64,000 bases of DNA from Buchnera aphidicola (Cinara cf. splendens/pseudotsugae 3390) (GCF_900698845.1 NZ_LR217692.1:248001-312000); one strand, 5' to 3'. Positions 37,816-49,255 are shown, numbered from the stretch's first letter. The notes: a model not told the origin generated them from the letters alone. Numbers and translations: made by a program.

Positions 37816-39918
37816 TTAAATTTTATTTAATACATTAATATTTTTCATACTTAAACGAATTCTTCCTTGTCGATCTATCTCTAAAACTTTAACGGAAACG
37901 ATCTGATCTATTTTTAAATAATCAGCTACTTTATCTATTCTTTTATGTGAAATTTGTGAAATATGTATTAATCCTTCTTTTCCAAAACCAAAAGAAACAA
38001 ATGCTCCAAAATCTAAAATACGTGTTACCTTACCAGTATAAATTTTTCCAATTATAATATCTTCCGTAATTTCCTTAATTCTACGAATAGCATGTTTAGC
38101 TTTTTCGTCTACAGTAGCTGATATTTTTACTATTCCGTCATCTTTAATTTCAATAACAGTACCAGTTTCTTCAGTCAACATTCTAATAGTAGATCCTCCT
38201 TTTCCAATAACATCTTTTATTTTTTCTGGATTAATTTTCATTGTATATATTCTTGGTGCAAATTTCGATATATCGCTTCTAGGTATTTGTAAAGTAGCTT
38301 CCATAATATCTAAAATTTTCAATCTAGCAATTTTTGCTTGATATAAAGCATCTTTAATAATATTACTAGTAATGCCAGAAATTTTTATATCCATTTGTAA
38401 TGCAGTAATCCCAGATCTGCTTCCAGCTACCTTAAAATCCATATCACCTAAATAATCTTCATCTCCTAAAATATCTGACAAAATAATATAAGTATCTTTT
38501 TCTTTTATTAACCCCATAGCAATTCCTGCTATAGCTGATTTGATAGGAACTCCTGCATCCATTAAAGCTAAAGATGCACCACATACAGAAGCCATAGAAG
38601 ATGATCCGTTAGATTCTGTAATTTCGGAAACCAAACGAATTGTATATGGAAATTCTTCAATATTTGGCATAACCGCTACAAAACTACGTTTAGCTAATTT
38701 TCCGTGACCTATTTCTCTTCTTTTAGGTGATCCTACTATTCCTATTTCGCCTACAGAGTAAGGAGGAAAATTATAATGAAATATAAAATTATCAGTTCTA
38801 TCTCCCAAAAGATCATCTAGATTTTGCGCATCTCTAGACGTTCCTAGCGTTGCAGATACTAGCGCTTGTGTTTCTCCTCTAGTAAATAGAGCAGATCCGT
38901 GGACACGAGGAAGAACACCTGTTCTTACATCAATTGGTCTAATTACATGATTTGTGCGACCATCAATTCTTATATTTTCTTTTAAAACACGTTGACGAAC
39001 TATATTACGTTCTAAAGCATAAATATTTTCTTCAATTTTAAAATTCGTTAAAGTATTATCATCGTTAAGCAAATCTATAACTATTTTTTGCTTAATATCA
39101 CTTAATTTACTCAATCGATCTTGTTTTATAAAAATACGATATGCTAACTCAATATCTTTACTAAATTTTTTAGATACTAAATCATAAAAAATTTTATCAG
39201 GTGTATTTTTAATAAAATCAAAATTAGGACGTTTATTAGCTTTTTTAGAAAAAGCAAAAATATTATCAATTAGTAATTTTTGTTTGTTATGACCAAACAG
39301 AATAGCTTGTAAAATATTTTCTTCAGGTAATATACTAGCTTCTGCTTCAACCATTAAAATATTTTTTTTTGTTCCAGAAACTACTAAATCTAGGCAACTA
39401 TTTTTAATGATTTCTACTGATGGATTTAAAATATATTCATTATCTATTAATCCAACACGAGCTGCTCCTATAGGGCCTAAAAACGGTAGGCCAGATATAC
39501 ATAAAGCAGCAGATACACCAATAATAGAAATTATGTCTGGATTAATTTGAGGATTTACTGAAATAACTGTTACAATAATTTGTACCTCATTAAAGAAATC
39601 TTTAGGAAACAAAGGACGAATAGGTCTGTCAATTAATCTAGAGATTAAAATTTCATTTTCACTGGGTCTTCCTTCACGACGAAAAAATCCACCAGGAATT
39701 CTACCTGCAGCATACGTACGTTCTTGATAATTTACAATTAACGGAAAAAACTTTTGTCCAGATAAAATAGGAGTTGCCCCACTTACTACAGTAATCAAGG
39801 CAGTAGTATCATCCATACTAGCTAAAACTGAAGCGGTAGCTTGTCGAGCTATCATACCAGTTTCTAAGCTAACAGAATGTTTACCATATTTAAATGTATG
39901 TATAATTGGTTTTAACAA
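37816..39918 (-). CDS. pnp: Polyribonucleotide nucleotidyltransferase (PNPase)
   Basis: Phosphorolytic 3'-5' exoribonuclease, a trimer in mRNA decay. It has 700 residues (E. coli 711). The first RNase PH domain begins with [44 protein letters not shown] lies near 80-107. The catalytic second PH domain has [19 protein letters not shown] near 345, [17 protein letters not shown] near 395, and the conserved aspartates in [18 protein letters not shown] near 485. The KH domain ([25 protein letters not shown] near 555-580) and the S1 domain ([15 protein letters not shown] near 625) are complete. It follows rpsO with a strong hairpin between. Confidence 0.97.
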   Translation of the reverse strand: MLKPIIHTFKYGKHSVSLETGMIARQATASVLASMDDTTALITVVSGATPILSGQKFFPLIVNYQERTYAAGRIPGGFFRREGRPSENEILISRLIDRPIRPLFPKDFFNEVQIIVTVISVNPQINPDIISIIGVSAALCISGLPFLGPIGAARVGLIDNEYILNPSVEIIKNSCLDLVVSGTKKNILMVEAEASILPEENILQAILFGHNKQKLLIDNIFAFSKKANKRPNFDFIKNTPDKIFYDLVSKKFSKDIELAYRIFIKQDRLSKLSDIKQKIVIDLLNDDNTLTNFKIEENIYALERNIVRQRVLKENIRIDGRTNHVIRPIDVRTGVLPRVHGSALFTRGETQALVSATLGTSRDAQNLDDLLGDRTDNFIFHYNFPPYSVGEIGIVGSPKRREIGHGKLAKRSFVAVMPNIEEFPYTIRLVSEITESNGSSSMASVCGASLALMDAGVPIKSAIAGIAMGLIKEKDTYIILSDILGDEDYLGDMDFKVAGSRSGITALQMDIKISGITSNIIKDALYQAKIARLKILDIMEATLQIPRSDISKFAPRIYTMKINPEKIKDVIGKGGSTIRMLTEETGTVIEIKDDGIVKISATVDEKAKHAIRRIKEITEDIIIGKIYTGKVTRILDFGAFVSFGFGKEGLIHISQISHKRIDKVADYLKIDQIVSVKVLEIDRQGRIRLSMKNINVLNKI

Positions 39919-40037
39919 AATCTACATCCTTAAATAAAGATAAATTAATTTAAAAAATATTTTAAAAATACAAAAATCATATTTTTGATAAAAATTGTTG
40001 AAAAATAAAACTATAGTTTTAATAATATTTATATACA

Positions 40038-40070
40038 TAAAGAAAAGAGCTGCAACAGCTCTTTTCTTTA
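40038..40070 (-). terminator. Strong terminator between rpsO and pnp
   Basis: A perfect 15-base stem (arms 40038-40052 and 40056-40070, core AAGAGCTG/CAGCTCTT) with a 3-base CAA loop lies downstream of rpsO and upstream of pnp. It corresponds in place to the E. coli rpsO terminator, which also separates S15 from PNPase expression; the distal arm supplies the U-rich end in either direction. Confidence 0.8.
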
Positions 40071-40130
40071 CACAAATTATACTCTATTTTTAATAAATTT
40101 TAATATTATAAATAAATATTTTGTAGTACG

Positions 40131-40400
40131 TTAATAACGTAAACCAAGATCTTTAATTAAAAAAAGATAAACTGAATGGTTTTTTGATTTTATATAATCT
40201 AATAATTTTCTACGCCGAGAAACCATTTTCAACAATCCTCTTCGACCACAGTGATCTTCTCTATGTTCAGCAAAATGTTTTTGTAAATAATTTATTTTTC
40301 TAGTCAATAAAGCAATTTGTACTGATGTACTACCACTATTAGTATGCAATTTACCATATTTTGAAATTAAATTTTGCGTTTCTAGTATATTTTTTAACAT
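40131..40400 (-). CDS. rpsO: 30S ribosomal protein S15
   Basis: Primary 16S rRNA binding protein of the small-subunit platform. The start is set at ATG 40400, with GGAG eight bases upstream; the product is then 89 residues, exactly E. coli length. The signature [48 protein letters not shown] spans residues about 23-70. It lies between truB and pnp as in E. coli. Confidence 0.97.
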   Translation of the reverse strand: MLKNILETQNLISKYGKLHTNSGSTSVQIALLTRKINYLQKHFAEHREDHCGRRGLLKMVSRRRKLLDYIKSKNHSVYLFLIKDLGLRY

Positions 40401-40472
40401 ATGCAAAACTCCATAAAAAACTTTATTCTAAATAATAATTACATAAATCTTTAAATAATTCGTAAAAAGAAT

Positions 40473-41408
40473 TTAATTCATTAAAATACATTTTGGAATC
40501 AAAATACTAAATTCATTTATTATTCCTATCCCTAAAAATATACTATTTATTCCTGTAATTACTCGCACTAAACCTGTTTTATACATCTTTAATAAAGATA
40601 TATTCATTTTTTTTTGAAAATTTTTTACATCTTCATGAAATAATTTTACTGAAGGATATTTTAAAAATATAGAACTTACAGGTAACAAAAAAGTGCGCAA
40701 CATACTACGTGAATAAAAACGATATATTTGATTCACGTTTTTATTTTCAACAAAATATAAATCAGGTAATTTTACTAATTGAGATGAACAATAAGGTCCT
40801 ACTTGTATTCGACGCAAAAAAACAACATGCGCGCCACATTTTAATCGCTTACCAATATCTTGAGCTAAACTACGTATATACGTTCCTTTAGAACAAGATA
40901 CCGTAAACTCTAAAAAACTGTCAATATATTGAATAAAATTTAATTTATAAATTATTACCTCTCTCTTTTTAAGAGGAAGAAATATACCTAATCGAGCATA
41001 CTTATATAATGGAACTCCAGAATATTTAATTGCTGAAAACATAGGTGGAACTTGTTCTATTTTTCCAATAAAACTATTTAAAATAGAACTAATTTGAGAT
41101 TCCGTTACGTGCACCAATCGATTTTGTAAAATAGCTCCAGATAAATCTCCGGTAGTAGTAATTACTCCTAATTTTGCTATTACATGATATTTTTTTATTG
41201 AATTTGTTAAATATTCAGAAAACTTTGTTGCCGAACCAAATAAAATCGGTAAAATTCCCGTAGCAAAAGGATCTAAAGATCCAGTATACCCTGCTTTTCT
41301 AGCATAAAAAATTTTTTTAACATGTTGTAGTGTACAATTAGATGAAATTCCTTTTGGTTTATCTAACAACAATATTCCAGAATTATCTTTATTACTTTGA
41401 TAATTCAT
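40473..41408 (-). CDS. truB: tRNA pseudouridine-55 synthase TruB
   Basis: Makes pseudouridine 55 in the T loop of tRNAs. The start ATG 41408, with GGGT upstream, gives 311 residues (E. coli 314); an upstream TTG at 41432 is less likely. Motifs: GILLLDKPKGISSN near 12-25, the catalytic-Asp motif GYTGSLDPFATGILPI near 40-55, PPMFSAIKYSGVPLYKYARLG near 120-140 and CSKGTYIRSLAQDIG near 175. A C-terminal PUA-like part is present but divergent. It lies between rbfA and rpsO. Confidence 0.95.
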   Translation of the reverse strand: MNYQSNKDNSGILLLDKPKGISSNCTLQHVKKIFYARKAGYTGSLDPFATGILPILFGSATKFSEYLTNSIKKYHVIAKLGVITTTGDLSGAILQNRLVHVTESQISSILNSFIGKIEQVPPMFSAIKYSGVPLYKYARLGIFLPLKKREVIIYKLNFIQYIDSFLEFTVSCSKGTYIRSLAQDIGKRLKCGAHVVFLRRIQVGPYCSSQLVKLPDLYFVENKNVNQIYRFYSRSMLRTFLLPVSSIFLKYPSVKLFHEDVKNFQKKMNISLLKMYKTGLVRVITGINSIFLGIGIINEFSILIPKCILMN

Positions 41409-41449
41409 ATTTTTAACCCATATACATATCAATTCAACATTTTTATATA

Positions 41450-41809
41450 CTAATAAAACTTACTTTTTTCAATAAGCTGAGAAATTAATATTCCCTTAGA
41501 AAAAGAAATGTCATGAATAAAGCACAAGTTAGGAACAATCCGTAAATATATATTCTTATTTATCAGTGAACGAATAAAACCTGTAGCTTTTTGTAAAATA
41601 CCTAATATTAATTGTATTCTGCGTTTATCTTGATCATATAAACATGTAAAAAATATTTTAGCATAACTCAAATCTGTAGATAATTTTACTTCCACTATTG
41701 TTATCAAAGAATTTAATCTAGGATCTCTTATTTTTTGTTGAATAATTGCAGCAATTTCTTTATGTAAACTACGTTCTAACCTCATAGATCGACTAAAATC
41801 TTTTAACAT
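41450..41809 (-). CDS. rbfA: Ribosome-binding factor A
   Basis: Binds the immature 30S subunit and aids 5' end maturation of 16S rRNA. The start ATG 41809, with TAGGA upstream, gives 119 residues; E. coli has 133. The KH-like fold is shown by RSLHKEIAAIIQQKIRDPRL near 13-32, TDLSYAKIFFT near 48 and IRSLINKNIYLRIVPNLCFIHD near 80-100. The acidic C-terminal tail of E. coli is missing. It is next to infB as usual. Confidence 0.93.
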   Translation of the reverse strand: MLKDFSRSMRLERSLHKEIAAIIQQKIRDPRLNSLITIVEVKLSTDLSYAKIFFTCLYDQDKRRIQLILGILQKATGFIRSLINKNIYLRIVPNLCFIHDISFSKGILISQLIEKSKFY

Positions 41810-41887
41810 ATTATTTCCTACATAAAACAAATATATTTATATAAAATCACAAAAATAATTCAAAAATTTAATATAAAAAGATATCAA

Positions 41888-44098
41888 TCATTTTTTAACC
41901 ATTTGAAAAACTTCAACAATATCACCTATGCAAATATCATTATAATTTTTTACTCCTATACCACATTCCACTCCATGTCGCACTTCTAAAACATCTTCTT
42001 TGAATCTACGTAAAGATTCTAATTCCCCTTCATAAACAACAATATTATTCCGCAGTACTCGTATAGGGTTTGTTTTTTTAATAATTCCTTCTTTTACCAT
42101 ACATCCAGCTATTAAACCAAATTTAGGCGCTTTAAATATACTTCTAACTTCTGCTAATCCAATCACTATCTGTTTATCAGAAGGTACGGACAAACCTGAA
42201 ATAAATGCTTTAATATCATTAATTAAATCATATATTATTGAATAATACCTGACATTTAAATTCTCTAATTCTATAATCTTTTTTGCGGAAATATCAGCTC
42301 TAACATTAAATCCCACTAACATTGCTGTTGTTGTCAAACTTAAACATACATCAGTTTCTGTAATTGCTCCCACTCCAGAAGTAATGATATTAACCTTAAT
42401 AATGTTGTTAGACATTAAATTCAAAGAATCTGATATTGCTTCTAAAGAACCCTGAGTATCTGTTTTTAGTATAATATTTAAATTTGAATTTTTTTTCATA
42501 CTAATTTTTTCAAATAAATTCTCTAGATCAATTTTTTTTTTATATGAAAATTTATTTTCTCTATATTTTAATTTACGCAATAATGATAATTTTCTAGCCT
42601 TTTTTTCATCACGAACAACAAATAGTGTATCTCCTGTTTTCGGTAATCCTGATAAACCAAAAACTTCTACTGGAATAGATGGACCGGAAGATAATATAGT
42701 TTTATGAAATTCATCTCTAAGTAATTTTATTTTTCCATACTCTAAACCACAAATAATTATGTCGTTTACTTTTAGAATACCTGTATGTACTAATATGGTA
42801 GCTACTGGACCACATTTAGAATCTAAATAGGATTCAATTACTACTCCCGTAGCCATTCCAGAATATACCGCTGTTAACTCTAACATTTCTGCTTGTAATA
42901 AAATTGCAGATAACAAATTATCAACACCTAAACCGGTTTTAGCTGAAACCAAAACAAATATATTATCTCCCCCTAATTCTTCAGAAATAATTGAATATTT
43001 CATTAACTCTTTTTTAATTTTATCTACATTAGATAGTGTTTTATCAACTTTATTAATAGCAACTATTATCGGTACCTGTGCAACATTTGCGTGTTGAATC
43101 GCTTCTATTGTTTGAGGCATAACACCATCATCTGCAGCAATTACCAGAATAACTATGTCAGTAATTTTAGTACCTCTAGCTCGCATAGCCGTAAAAGCAG
43201 CATGACCAGGAGTATCTAAAAACGTAATAATGCCTTGAGATGTTTTAACATGATAAGCCCCAATACACTGTGTAATTCCACCCGCTTCTTGAGAAGAAAC
43301 CGTAGTTGATCGAATATAATCCAACAAAGAAGTTTTTCCATGATCTACATGTCCAATCATAGTTACTATTGGTGGACGAGATTTTTTCTTAGCATCTCCT
43401 AAATAACGATCTTGCATTACAGAATTTTCTAAATCGTTATCTTGATGCATATATACTGTATAACCCATTTCTTCAGCAACTAATTGAGCTGTACTTGGAT
43501 CCAATATATTATTAATAGTTGATGAAATTCCTAATTTTAGTAATATTTTAGTTAAATAAGAGTGCTTTACTGCCATTTTATTAGATAATTCTAATACAGA
43601 AACAGCATTTCTAATAATTATCTTTTTGTACACAGTTCCTGCAGGTTTATTAAATTTTTGCTGTAAAATAGAGTTCTTAACTGTATATAATTTATTTTTT
43701 TTAGAATAATTTGAAAAACGTCTATCAGATCCTTTCAATGAATAAATATTATTATTTATTTTGTTTTTACGAATATTAATAATCGGAACAAATCTTTTTT
43801 TATCAACAAAATTATTTTTTTTATTTATATCCATAGTAAGAACAGAATTAATTTGTTTACTTTTTAATACATTTTTTTTGTTAAATTGATTATGATCTAA
43901 TATTTTTTTATTCGTAAACTTTTTAAACGAATCACTGTTATTTTTTTTATTTAGTACTTTAGAAGAAAAATTTGACTTAACAGATTTTGAGTTTATTGGC
44001 TGTGTAAGTTTTTTTTTTAAATTTATTGATAATTTTTTTTTATCTTTCTTTAACAATCTATTATTATCATACTTATCTCTTGATTTTTTCAATTTCAC
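41888..44098 (-). CDS. infB: Translation initiation factor IF-2, lacking the N1 subdomain
   Basis: GTPase that brings fMet-tRNA to the 30S subunit and promotes subunit joining. It has 736 residues (E. coli 890). After a Lys/Asn-rich leader of about 155 residues comes the IF2-N domain ([24 protein letters not shown]), the G domain with [20 protein letters not shown] near 245, [15 protein letters not shown] and NKVDK, then domains II-IV ending [23 protein letters not shown]. The start is a GTG at 44098; no ATG occurs before about residue 94, and the N-terminal subdomain found in E. coli is absent. It follows nusA; rimP is lost from this operon. Confidence 0.93.
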   Translation of the reverse strand: MKLKKSRDKYDNNRLLKKDKKKLSINLKKKLTQPINSKSVKSNFSSKVLNKKNNSDSFKKFTNKKILDHNQFNKKNVLKSKQINSVLTMDINKKNNFVDKKRFVPIINIRKNKINNNIYSLKGSDRRFSNYSKKNKLYTVKNSILQQKFNKPAGTVYKKIIIRNAVSVLELSNKMAVKHSYLTKILLKLGISSTINNILDPSTAQLVAEEMGYTVYMHQDNDLENSVMQDRYLGDAKKKSRPPIVTMIGHVDHGKTSLLDYIRSTTVSSQEAGGITQCIGAYHVKTSQGIITFLDTPGHAAFTAMRARGTKITDIVILVIAADDGVMPQTIEAIQHANVAQVPIIVAINKVDKTLSNVDKIKKELMKYSIISEELGGDNIFVLVSAKTGLGVDNLLSAILLQAEMLELTAVYSGMATGVVIESYLDSKCGPVATILVHTGILKVNDIIICGLEYGKIKLLRDEFHKTILSSGPSIPVEVFGLSGLPKTGDTLFVVRDEKKARKLSLLRKLKYRENKFSYKKKIDLENLFEKISMKKNSNLNIILKTDTQGSLEAISDSLNLMSNNIIKVNIITSGVGAITETDVCLSLTTTAMLVGFNVRADISAKKIIELENLNVRYYSIIYDLINDIKAFISGLSVPSDKQIVIGLAEVRSIFKAPKFGLIAGCMVKEGIIKKTNPIRVLRNNIVVYEGELESLRRFKEDVLEVRHGVECGIGVKNYNDICIGDIVEVFQMVKK

Positions 44099-44420
44099 CG
44101 GTAAAATTATCTCTTTATTTAAAAGTAAATTTAACTCATAATTAATATTATAAAAATTTTATTAAAAATAATATTTTAATGAATATCCAAATAAAACGAT
44201 ATATATAAAATTATTAATATACAAAAATTGCTTACCATAATAATATTTTTTAAAATTATCTTTTATACAAATAAAAAATTATTATTTATATATAATAAAT
44301 ACCTATGCAGATTAGGTATTAATCAGTAAAACTAATTACATAAATTTTATATAAAAATATAATGATTATTTTTTAAATTCATAATACGTATATAATTAAT
44401 TATTTTATTTAAAATTTAGA
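44099..44420. other. nusA-infB intergenic region
   Basis: A 322-base gap where E. coli has only a short spacer. The infB frame stays open for about 20 codons upstream of its GTG but without ATG. A hairpin (44298-44320) is described separately. Nothing else is visible. Confidence 0.5.
44298..44320 (-). terminator. Hairpin between nusA and infB
   Basis: AATACCTA (44298-44305) pairs with TAGGTATT (44313-44320) around a 7-base loop, about 100 bases after the nusA stop on the minus strand and followed by a T/A-rich tract. It may end or attenuate the nusA transcript. Confidence 0.45.
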
Positions 44421-45908
44421 TTATTTATGTTCATTAAACCAACAAATATTACGAGCTTCCATAATTAATTGTCCAGCTTGAGCAGAAGTCAATACTGAAA
44501 TATCATTTAAGTCATCAATACTTTGTTCAGCTAAGTGCTCTAAAGTATATATTTTTTTTTCTGTTAATTTTTGAATTATACACTCATCAATATTTTTTAA
44601 ACGTAATAATTCTGAATTTAAAAAATTTTTTTTAAGTTTATTTGCAAATTTTTCTTGATTTTTTTTTAAAATAAATATTACTTTTCTCTGTACTCGTAGA
44701 ATGATATCACTCTTGATACCTTTAACCGATAATAATGTATTTGTGGAAGCATTAGCAATATCTTGTATTGAAGAAAATCCTGAACGTAATAATAGTAAAA
44801 CATCATTTTTATTCAAATTTAATTGATTTTTACAAAAACAAAAAAAATCTTTTTTCTCTATTTCATTCTGTTCATGTAAGTTACTAGAAGTCATGATGTT
44901 TAATTCCCATCCAGTTAACTGCGACGCTAATCGTACATTTTGTCCGTTTCTTCCAATAGCCTGCGCTAAATTACATGCTTCAACAGATACATTAATAGTA
45001 TGAGTATAATCATCTAAGGTAATCGATGAAACATCAGCAGGAGACATTGAATTAATAACAAATTTTTCTGGATTTTTATCCCATAAAATTATATCAATTC
45101 TTTCTCCGCATAATTCATTAGATACTGCTTGTACTCTAGCTCCTCTAATACCAACGCAAGCACCTACTGGATCAATCCTATTGTCGCAAGTTGTAACAGC
45201 TATCTTAGATCTTGATCCAGGATCACGTGCAATAGCCTTAATTTCTATCAATTGATCGCTAATTTCTGGAACTTCAATTCTAAATAATTCAACTAACATC
45301 TCTGATTTAGATCGACTAATGAGCAAATATGTTCCACGTGGTTCATGCGAGATATCATATAATAAACCACGAACTCTATCATTAATTCTAAAATTTTCTC
45401 TAGGTAACATGTCTTCACGCATAACAATGCCTTCAATCTTATTACCAACATCCAAAATAATATAATCTCTATTAATTTTTTTAACTATTCCGATAATAAT
45501 TCGACCTTTTTGTTTATAAAAACGATTTACTAAAATCTCATGTTCCGCTTCTCTAACTTTTTGTATAATAACTTGTTTAGCTATTTGAGTAGCGATACGA
45601 TCAAAGATTACAGAATTAATACAATCTTCAACATAATCATGTAACTGTATAGTTTGATTTTCAAGACGTGCTGCATCTAGTGTGATTTCTTTAGTTGGAT
45701 TAGATACGATATTTACCACTAACCATCTTCGATATGTATTATAGCTACCATCTTTACGATTTATATACACTCTAAGATTAATATCTTGACCATATTTTTT
45801 TTTAGTAGCAATTGCTAAAGCACTTTCTAAAGCTTCAAAAATTTTTTCTCTTGGAATAGATTTTTCGTGTGAAACAGCATCTACTACAGATAATATTTCT
45901 TTATTCAT
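44421..45908 (-). CDS. nusA: Transcription termination/antitermination factor NusA
   Basis: Binds RNA polymerase and modulates pausing, termination and antitermination. The 495 residues equal E. coli. Order of domains: N-terminal polymerase-binding domain ([32 protein letters not shown]), S1 domain near 135-200 ([28 protein letters not shown]), KH1/KH2 ([29 protein letters not shown] near 230-260; [24 protein letters not shown] near 315-340) and two acidic repeats at the C-terminus. AAAGGAAAGGAT precedes the ATG. The upstream rimP of E. coli is absent. Confidence 0.97.
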   Translation of the reverse strand: MNKEILSVVDAVSHEKSIPREKIFEALESALAIATKKKYGQDINLRVYINRKDGSYNTYRRWLVVNIVSNPTKEITLDAARLENQTIQLHDYVEDCINSVIFDRIATQIAKQVIIQKVREAEHEILVNRFYKQKGRIIIGIVKKINRDYIILDVGNKIEGIVMREDMLPRENFRINDRVRGLLYDISHEPRGTYLLISRSKSEMLVELFRIEVPEISDQLIEIKAIARDPGSRSKIAVTTCDNRIDPVGACVGIRGARVQAVSNELCGERIDIILWDKNPEKFVINSMSPADVSSITLDDYTHTINVSVEACNLAQAIGRNGQNVRLASQLTGWELNIMTSSNLHEQNEIEKKDFFCFCKNQLNLNKNDVLLLLRSGFSSIQDIANASTNTLLSVKGIKSDIILRVQRKVIFILKKNQEKFANKLKKNFLNSELLRLKNIDECIIQKLTEKKIYTLEHLAEQSIDDLNDISVLTSAQAGQLIMEARNICWFNEHK

Positions 45909-46094
45909 ATCCTTTCCTTTATTCTTAAATTAAAGTGGATGTATTCAACTAAATAAAAAATTCAAAGAAAAAGAACTTTTGTCTACCTAAGTAGGTATTA
46001 GCATTTATTATTGGGAAATTTGAATATGCACTAAATGCAATAATTCTTATAATAAACAGTACTAACTAACATTTTTCATATAAAAAATTGTAAC

Positions 46095-46119
46095 AAAAAA
46101 CCCCGATTTTTTCGGGGTT
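46095..46119 (-). terminator. Intrinsic terminator of tRNA-Leu(GAG)
   Basis: An 8-base stem (AACCCCGA 46099-46106 with TCGGGGTT 46112-46119), read on the minus strand, ends in GGGG followed by TTTTTT. It lies about 80 bases after the tRNA-Leu gene and is the most classical rho-independent terminator in the window. Confidence 0.8.
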
Positions 46120-46196
46120 AAAATATTAAATAACTGTTATAATGTAAATAATTATAATATAAAATTAAGAAAGAAAGAAAAAAGAAACACAATTCA

Positions 46197-46286
46197 TACC
46201 GAAGGTGGGAATTGAACCCACACACCTATTTAAAATTAAGTACTATCTCCTCAAGATAGCGTGTCTACCAGTTTCACCACTTCGGT
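46197..46286 (-). tRNA. leuU: tRNA-Leu(GAG)
   Basis: A 90-base class II tRNA with anticodon GAG in stem CTATC/GATAG, T arm GTGGG-TTCAATT-CCCAC, a long variable arm and discriminator A73. The acceptor is ACCGAAG/CTTCGGT, so the first pair is A1-U72 rather than the usual G1. CCA is not encoded. It sits between secG and nusA, as leuU does in E. coli; argG, metY and rimP have gone from this interval. Confidence 0.95.
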
Positions 46287-46438
46287 TAAAATATCATATA
46301 TCAACAAAATATATAAATATATAATCATCTAAAAAAAAATAATCTTGAAAACAAACATTTTTATTATGAATAAATAATTACTATTGAAAAATAATGATAT
46401 AATATAAATTAACATGATAAATTAATTTTATATAAAAA

Positions 46439-46687
46439 TTATATCTTTAAATGATTAATGGTCCATATACTATATCTACATAATAATAAATTGACTATAA
46501 AAAATAAAGTCAACAAAAATAAAACCGTGTATGTCATAACATAACTTTTTGAATTCTCAGTAAATAATTGAGAAGAATAATCACTTGTATTAGTAGATAA
46601 ATTATTTCCAGAACTAAATTGAAACATAATAATGGAAATCAAAAAAAAAGAAACAAAAATAAATGTAATCAATAAAAAAAGATGCAT
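46439..46687 (-). CDS. secG: Preprotein translocase subunit SecG, degenerate
   Basis: Small accessory subunit of the SecYEG channel. The 82 residues (E. coli 110) form two transmembrane helices: about 3-22 (LFLLITFIFVSFFLISIIMF) and about 50-70 (VMTYTVLFLLTLFFIVNLLL). The loop between them, normally rich in Gly/Ala, is here SSGNNLSTNTSDYSSQLFTENSKS; QLF aligns with the E. coli TLFG segment. The hydrophilic tail is lost. Identification rests on topology and on position before leuU, as in E. coli. Confidence 0.82.
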   Translation of the reverse strand: MHLFLLITFIFVSFFLISIIMFQFSSGNNLSTNTSDYSSQLFTENSKSYVMTYTVLFLLTLFFIVNLLLCRYSIWTINHLKI

Positions 46688-47605
46688 ATAAACACCATAT
46701 ATATATATACTATTTAATAATTTTATATTTTATTTTATAATAAAATAACAAACTGACTTTATCATGTATACACTTAAAAATAATAAACATAGTTCTTTTA
46801 TTTATATATATTATACAATTATATATAAATAAAAGCACTATGTGAAATATTTTTTATATATCTACTAAACAAACGTAATATATTAAATATATATCATAAT
46901 AATAATAATTATATTATTAATATAACAAATATATATTGCTATATAAAATCCTTAAATAATAAATTTTTTCAAATAAAACATGTTAAAACATAACTTATAA
47001 TAAAAAACCAAATATAATTATACATCTGTAAATTTCTAAAATAAAATTCATATACAAAATATATTCGCATATACATATTTTAATATGTATTATTAATAAA
47101 ATTAAATATCACTTTTCATACAAAATACAATTTTTTTTATTTATAAAAATATTTAAAGTATAGATAAAATTTTGTTAATGATATACAGATTAAAATATCT
47201 GTTTTAAATTATAACTACAATAAAATTTACATTTATAATTATTAACTATTTACAAAAAATATAAAAAAATCAAATCTAATACAAAATCAATATTAATTAT
47301 ATTTATTAAAAAATCATTATACTTGATTAAACATTATCAAAATATTTTCTAAAAAATTTAATAAATAATATCTATTAAATACATATATAAAAAAATAATA
47401 CAACGTGTATTACTACTACAACATATCAATGATATCTATTTGATAAAATAGATATCATTGAATTATTATCATAATAGTTGCCAATACTTAAAAATATATA
47501 TAATACTTATTATAATAGTGTCTATATAAACATCTAAATTATTATTCCTGTACAAAATTTCTATTGCTTAAAAAAAAATATTAATTAAGATTAATTAAAT
47601 AAAAT
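46688..47605. other. Gene-free region between secG and ftsH
   Basis: A 918-base interval that in E. coli holds glmM and folP. No frame is credible. A perfect 16-base hairpin (47426-47461) is the only structure that stands out. Confidence 0.6.
47426..47461. repeat. Perfect 16-base inverted repeat after ftsH
   Basis: Arms 47426-47441 and 47446-47461 (core CAATGATATCTATTT) are perfectly complementary around a GATA loop, about 145 bases past the ftsH stop. No T run follows on the minus strand, so it is not a classical terminator. It may be an RNA 3'-end stabiliser or a binding site. Confidence 0.7.
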
Positions 47606-49255
47606 TTAACGTAAATTCCAACCATCAGGTTCACGAACTAATTTTCTAGACATTAAATCATCAATTTGTGAAGCATTAATAGTCTCATATTTCATTAGAG
47701 CATCTTTCATGGCATGCAAAATATCTATATTTTCATGTAAAATTTTTTCTGCGCGTCGATAATTTTCTTTAACTAACAATTGTATTTCTTTATCAATAAT
47801 ACGAATTGTTTTATCAGAAAAATGTTTTAAATTAGACATGGATTTATCTAAAGAAAATTCTTGATTCTCTTCCGCATATAAAATAGGCCCTAATTTATCT
47901 GAAAAACCCCATTTAGTGATCATTTTTCGCGCTAAATTAGTAGCTACTTTAATGTCATGACATGCTCCAGTAGAAATTTTATTAGATCCATAAATAATTT
48001 CTTCTGCTATTCGCCCGCCATATAAAGTGGAGATCTGACTTTCTAATGTTTGACGATTGACGCTAAATACATCACCTTTCGGTAAAAATACGGTTACTCC
48101 CAAAGATTTTTCACGTGGAATAATAGTAACTTTATGAACAGGATCATGATCAGGAACTAATCTACCTACAATAGCATGTCCAGATTCGTGATAAGCAATA
48201 GATTCTTTGTGACTTTCTGTCATAATCATAGATCTTCTTTCAGAACCCATCATTATTTTATCTTTAGATTTTTCTAGATCTATCATAGAAATTATAGTCT
48301 TGTTACAACGAGCTGCTAGTAAAGCTGATTCATTTACTAAATTGGCTAAATCAGCCCCAGAAAAACCAGGAGTACCTCTCGCAATAACCATTGGAACAAC
48401 ATCATTCGCAATAGCTACCCTACGCATATGAATTTTTAAAATTTCTTCCCTACCAATAACATCAGGTAATGGAATTACAATTCGACGATCAAATCTACCT
48501 GGTCTTAACAAAGCTGGATCTAAGACATCTTGTCTATTAGTAGCTGCAAGTATAATAACTCCTTCATTACCTTCAAAACCATCCATTTCTACTAATATTT
48601 GATTTAATGTTTGCTCACGTTCTTCATTACCCCCGCCAACTCCTATCCCTCTTTTTCTTCCAACAGCATCAATTTCATCTATAAAAATTATACAAGGAGA
48701 ATGTTGTCTAGAATTTTTAAACATGTCCCTGACACGAGCAGCCCCTACGCCGACAAACATTTCTACAAAATCAGAACCTGAAATTGTAAAAAAGGGAACA
48801 TTAGCTTCCCCAGCGACTGCTTTAGCTAATAGTGTTTTTCCGGTTCCGGGAGGACCAACCAGTAGAATTCCTTTAGGAATTTTACCTCCTAATTTTTTAA
48901 ACTTTTGAGGTTCTTTTAAATATTCTACTAATTCAGAAACATCTTCTTTTGCTTCATTGCAGCCTGCTACATCCAAAAAAGTAATTTTAATGGTATTATT
49001 GGATAACATTTTAGCTTTACTTTTACCAAAGAACAAAGATCCTATTCCATTACTAATTTGTGAATATTTTAAAAAACAAAAAAACAGCACTATTAATAAA
49101 AAAAAAGGAAGCCAAGATAAAAAAATAGATACCAAAAAACTTTGTTTAGCTGGAATTGTATTGGTAATTATAATATCTTTTGTAAATAAAATATCTAACG
49201 ATTTGACGTTATAAACAAACATATTGGTGATATATTGATTCATATCTTTTCTCAT
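47606..49255 (-). CDS. ftsH: ATP-dependent zinc metalloprotease FtsH with shortened N-terminus
   Basis: Membrane AAA+ protease that degrades misassembled membrane and regulatory proteins. The product has 549 residues (E. coli 644). The first membrane helix and most of the periplasmic domain are missing; homology starts at [17 protein letters not shown] and continues with the second helix ([22 protein letters not shown], about 40-62). The AAA domain is complete: Walker A GPPGTGKT near 134, Walker B IIFIDEID near 190, [24 protein letters not shown]. The zinc site [10 protein letters not shown] is near 365. The C-terminal tail is short. No frame upstream of 49255 encodes the missing part. Confidence 0.95.
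   Translation of the reverse strand: MRKDMNQYITNMFVYNVKSLDILFTKDIIITNTIPAKQSFLVSIFLSWLPFFLLIVLFFCFLKYSQISNGIGSLFFGKSKAKMLSNNTIKITFLDVAGCNEAKEDVSELVEYLKEPQKFKKLGGKIPKGILLVGPPGTGKTLLAKAVAGEANVPFFTISGSDFVEMFVGVGAARVRDMFKNSRQHSPCIIFIDEIDAVGRKRGIGVGGGNEEREQTLNQILVEMDGFEGNEGVIILAATNRQDVLDPALLRPGRFDRRIVIPLPDVIGREEILKIHMRRVAIANDVVPMVIARGTPGFSGADLANLVNESALLAARCNKTIISMIDLEKSKDKIMMGSERRSMIMTESHKESIAYHESGHAIVGRLVPDHDPVHKVTIIPREKSLGVTVFLPKGDVFSVNRQTLESQISTLYGGRIAEEIIYGSNKISTGACHDIKVATNLARKMITKWGFSDKLGPILYAEENQEFSLDKSMSNLKHFSDKTIRIIDKEIQLLVKENYRRAEKILHENIDILHAMKDALMKYETINASQIDDLMSRKLVREPDGWNLR

Noticed and set aside
45984-45997. Small hairpin TACCT/AGGTA upstream of nusA
   Set aside because: Only five base pairs, without a T run or conserved context; too weak to call an attenuator.
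48957-49214. Plus-strand open frame opposite the ftsH N-terminus
   Set aside because: Antisense shadow of the ftsH membrane segment; no evidence that it is the missing FtsH N-terminus.
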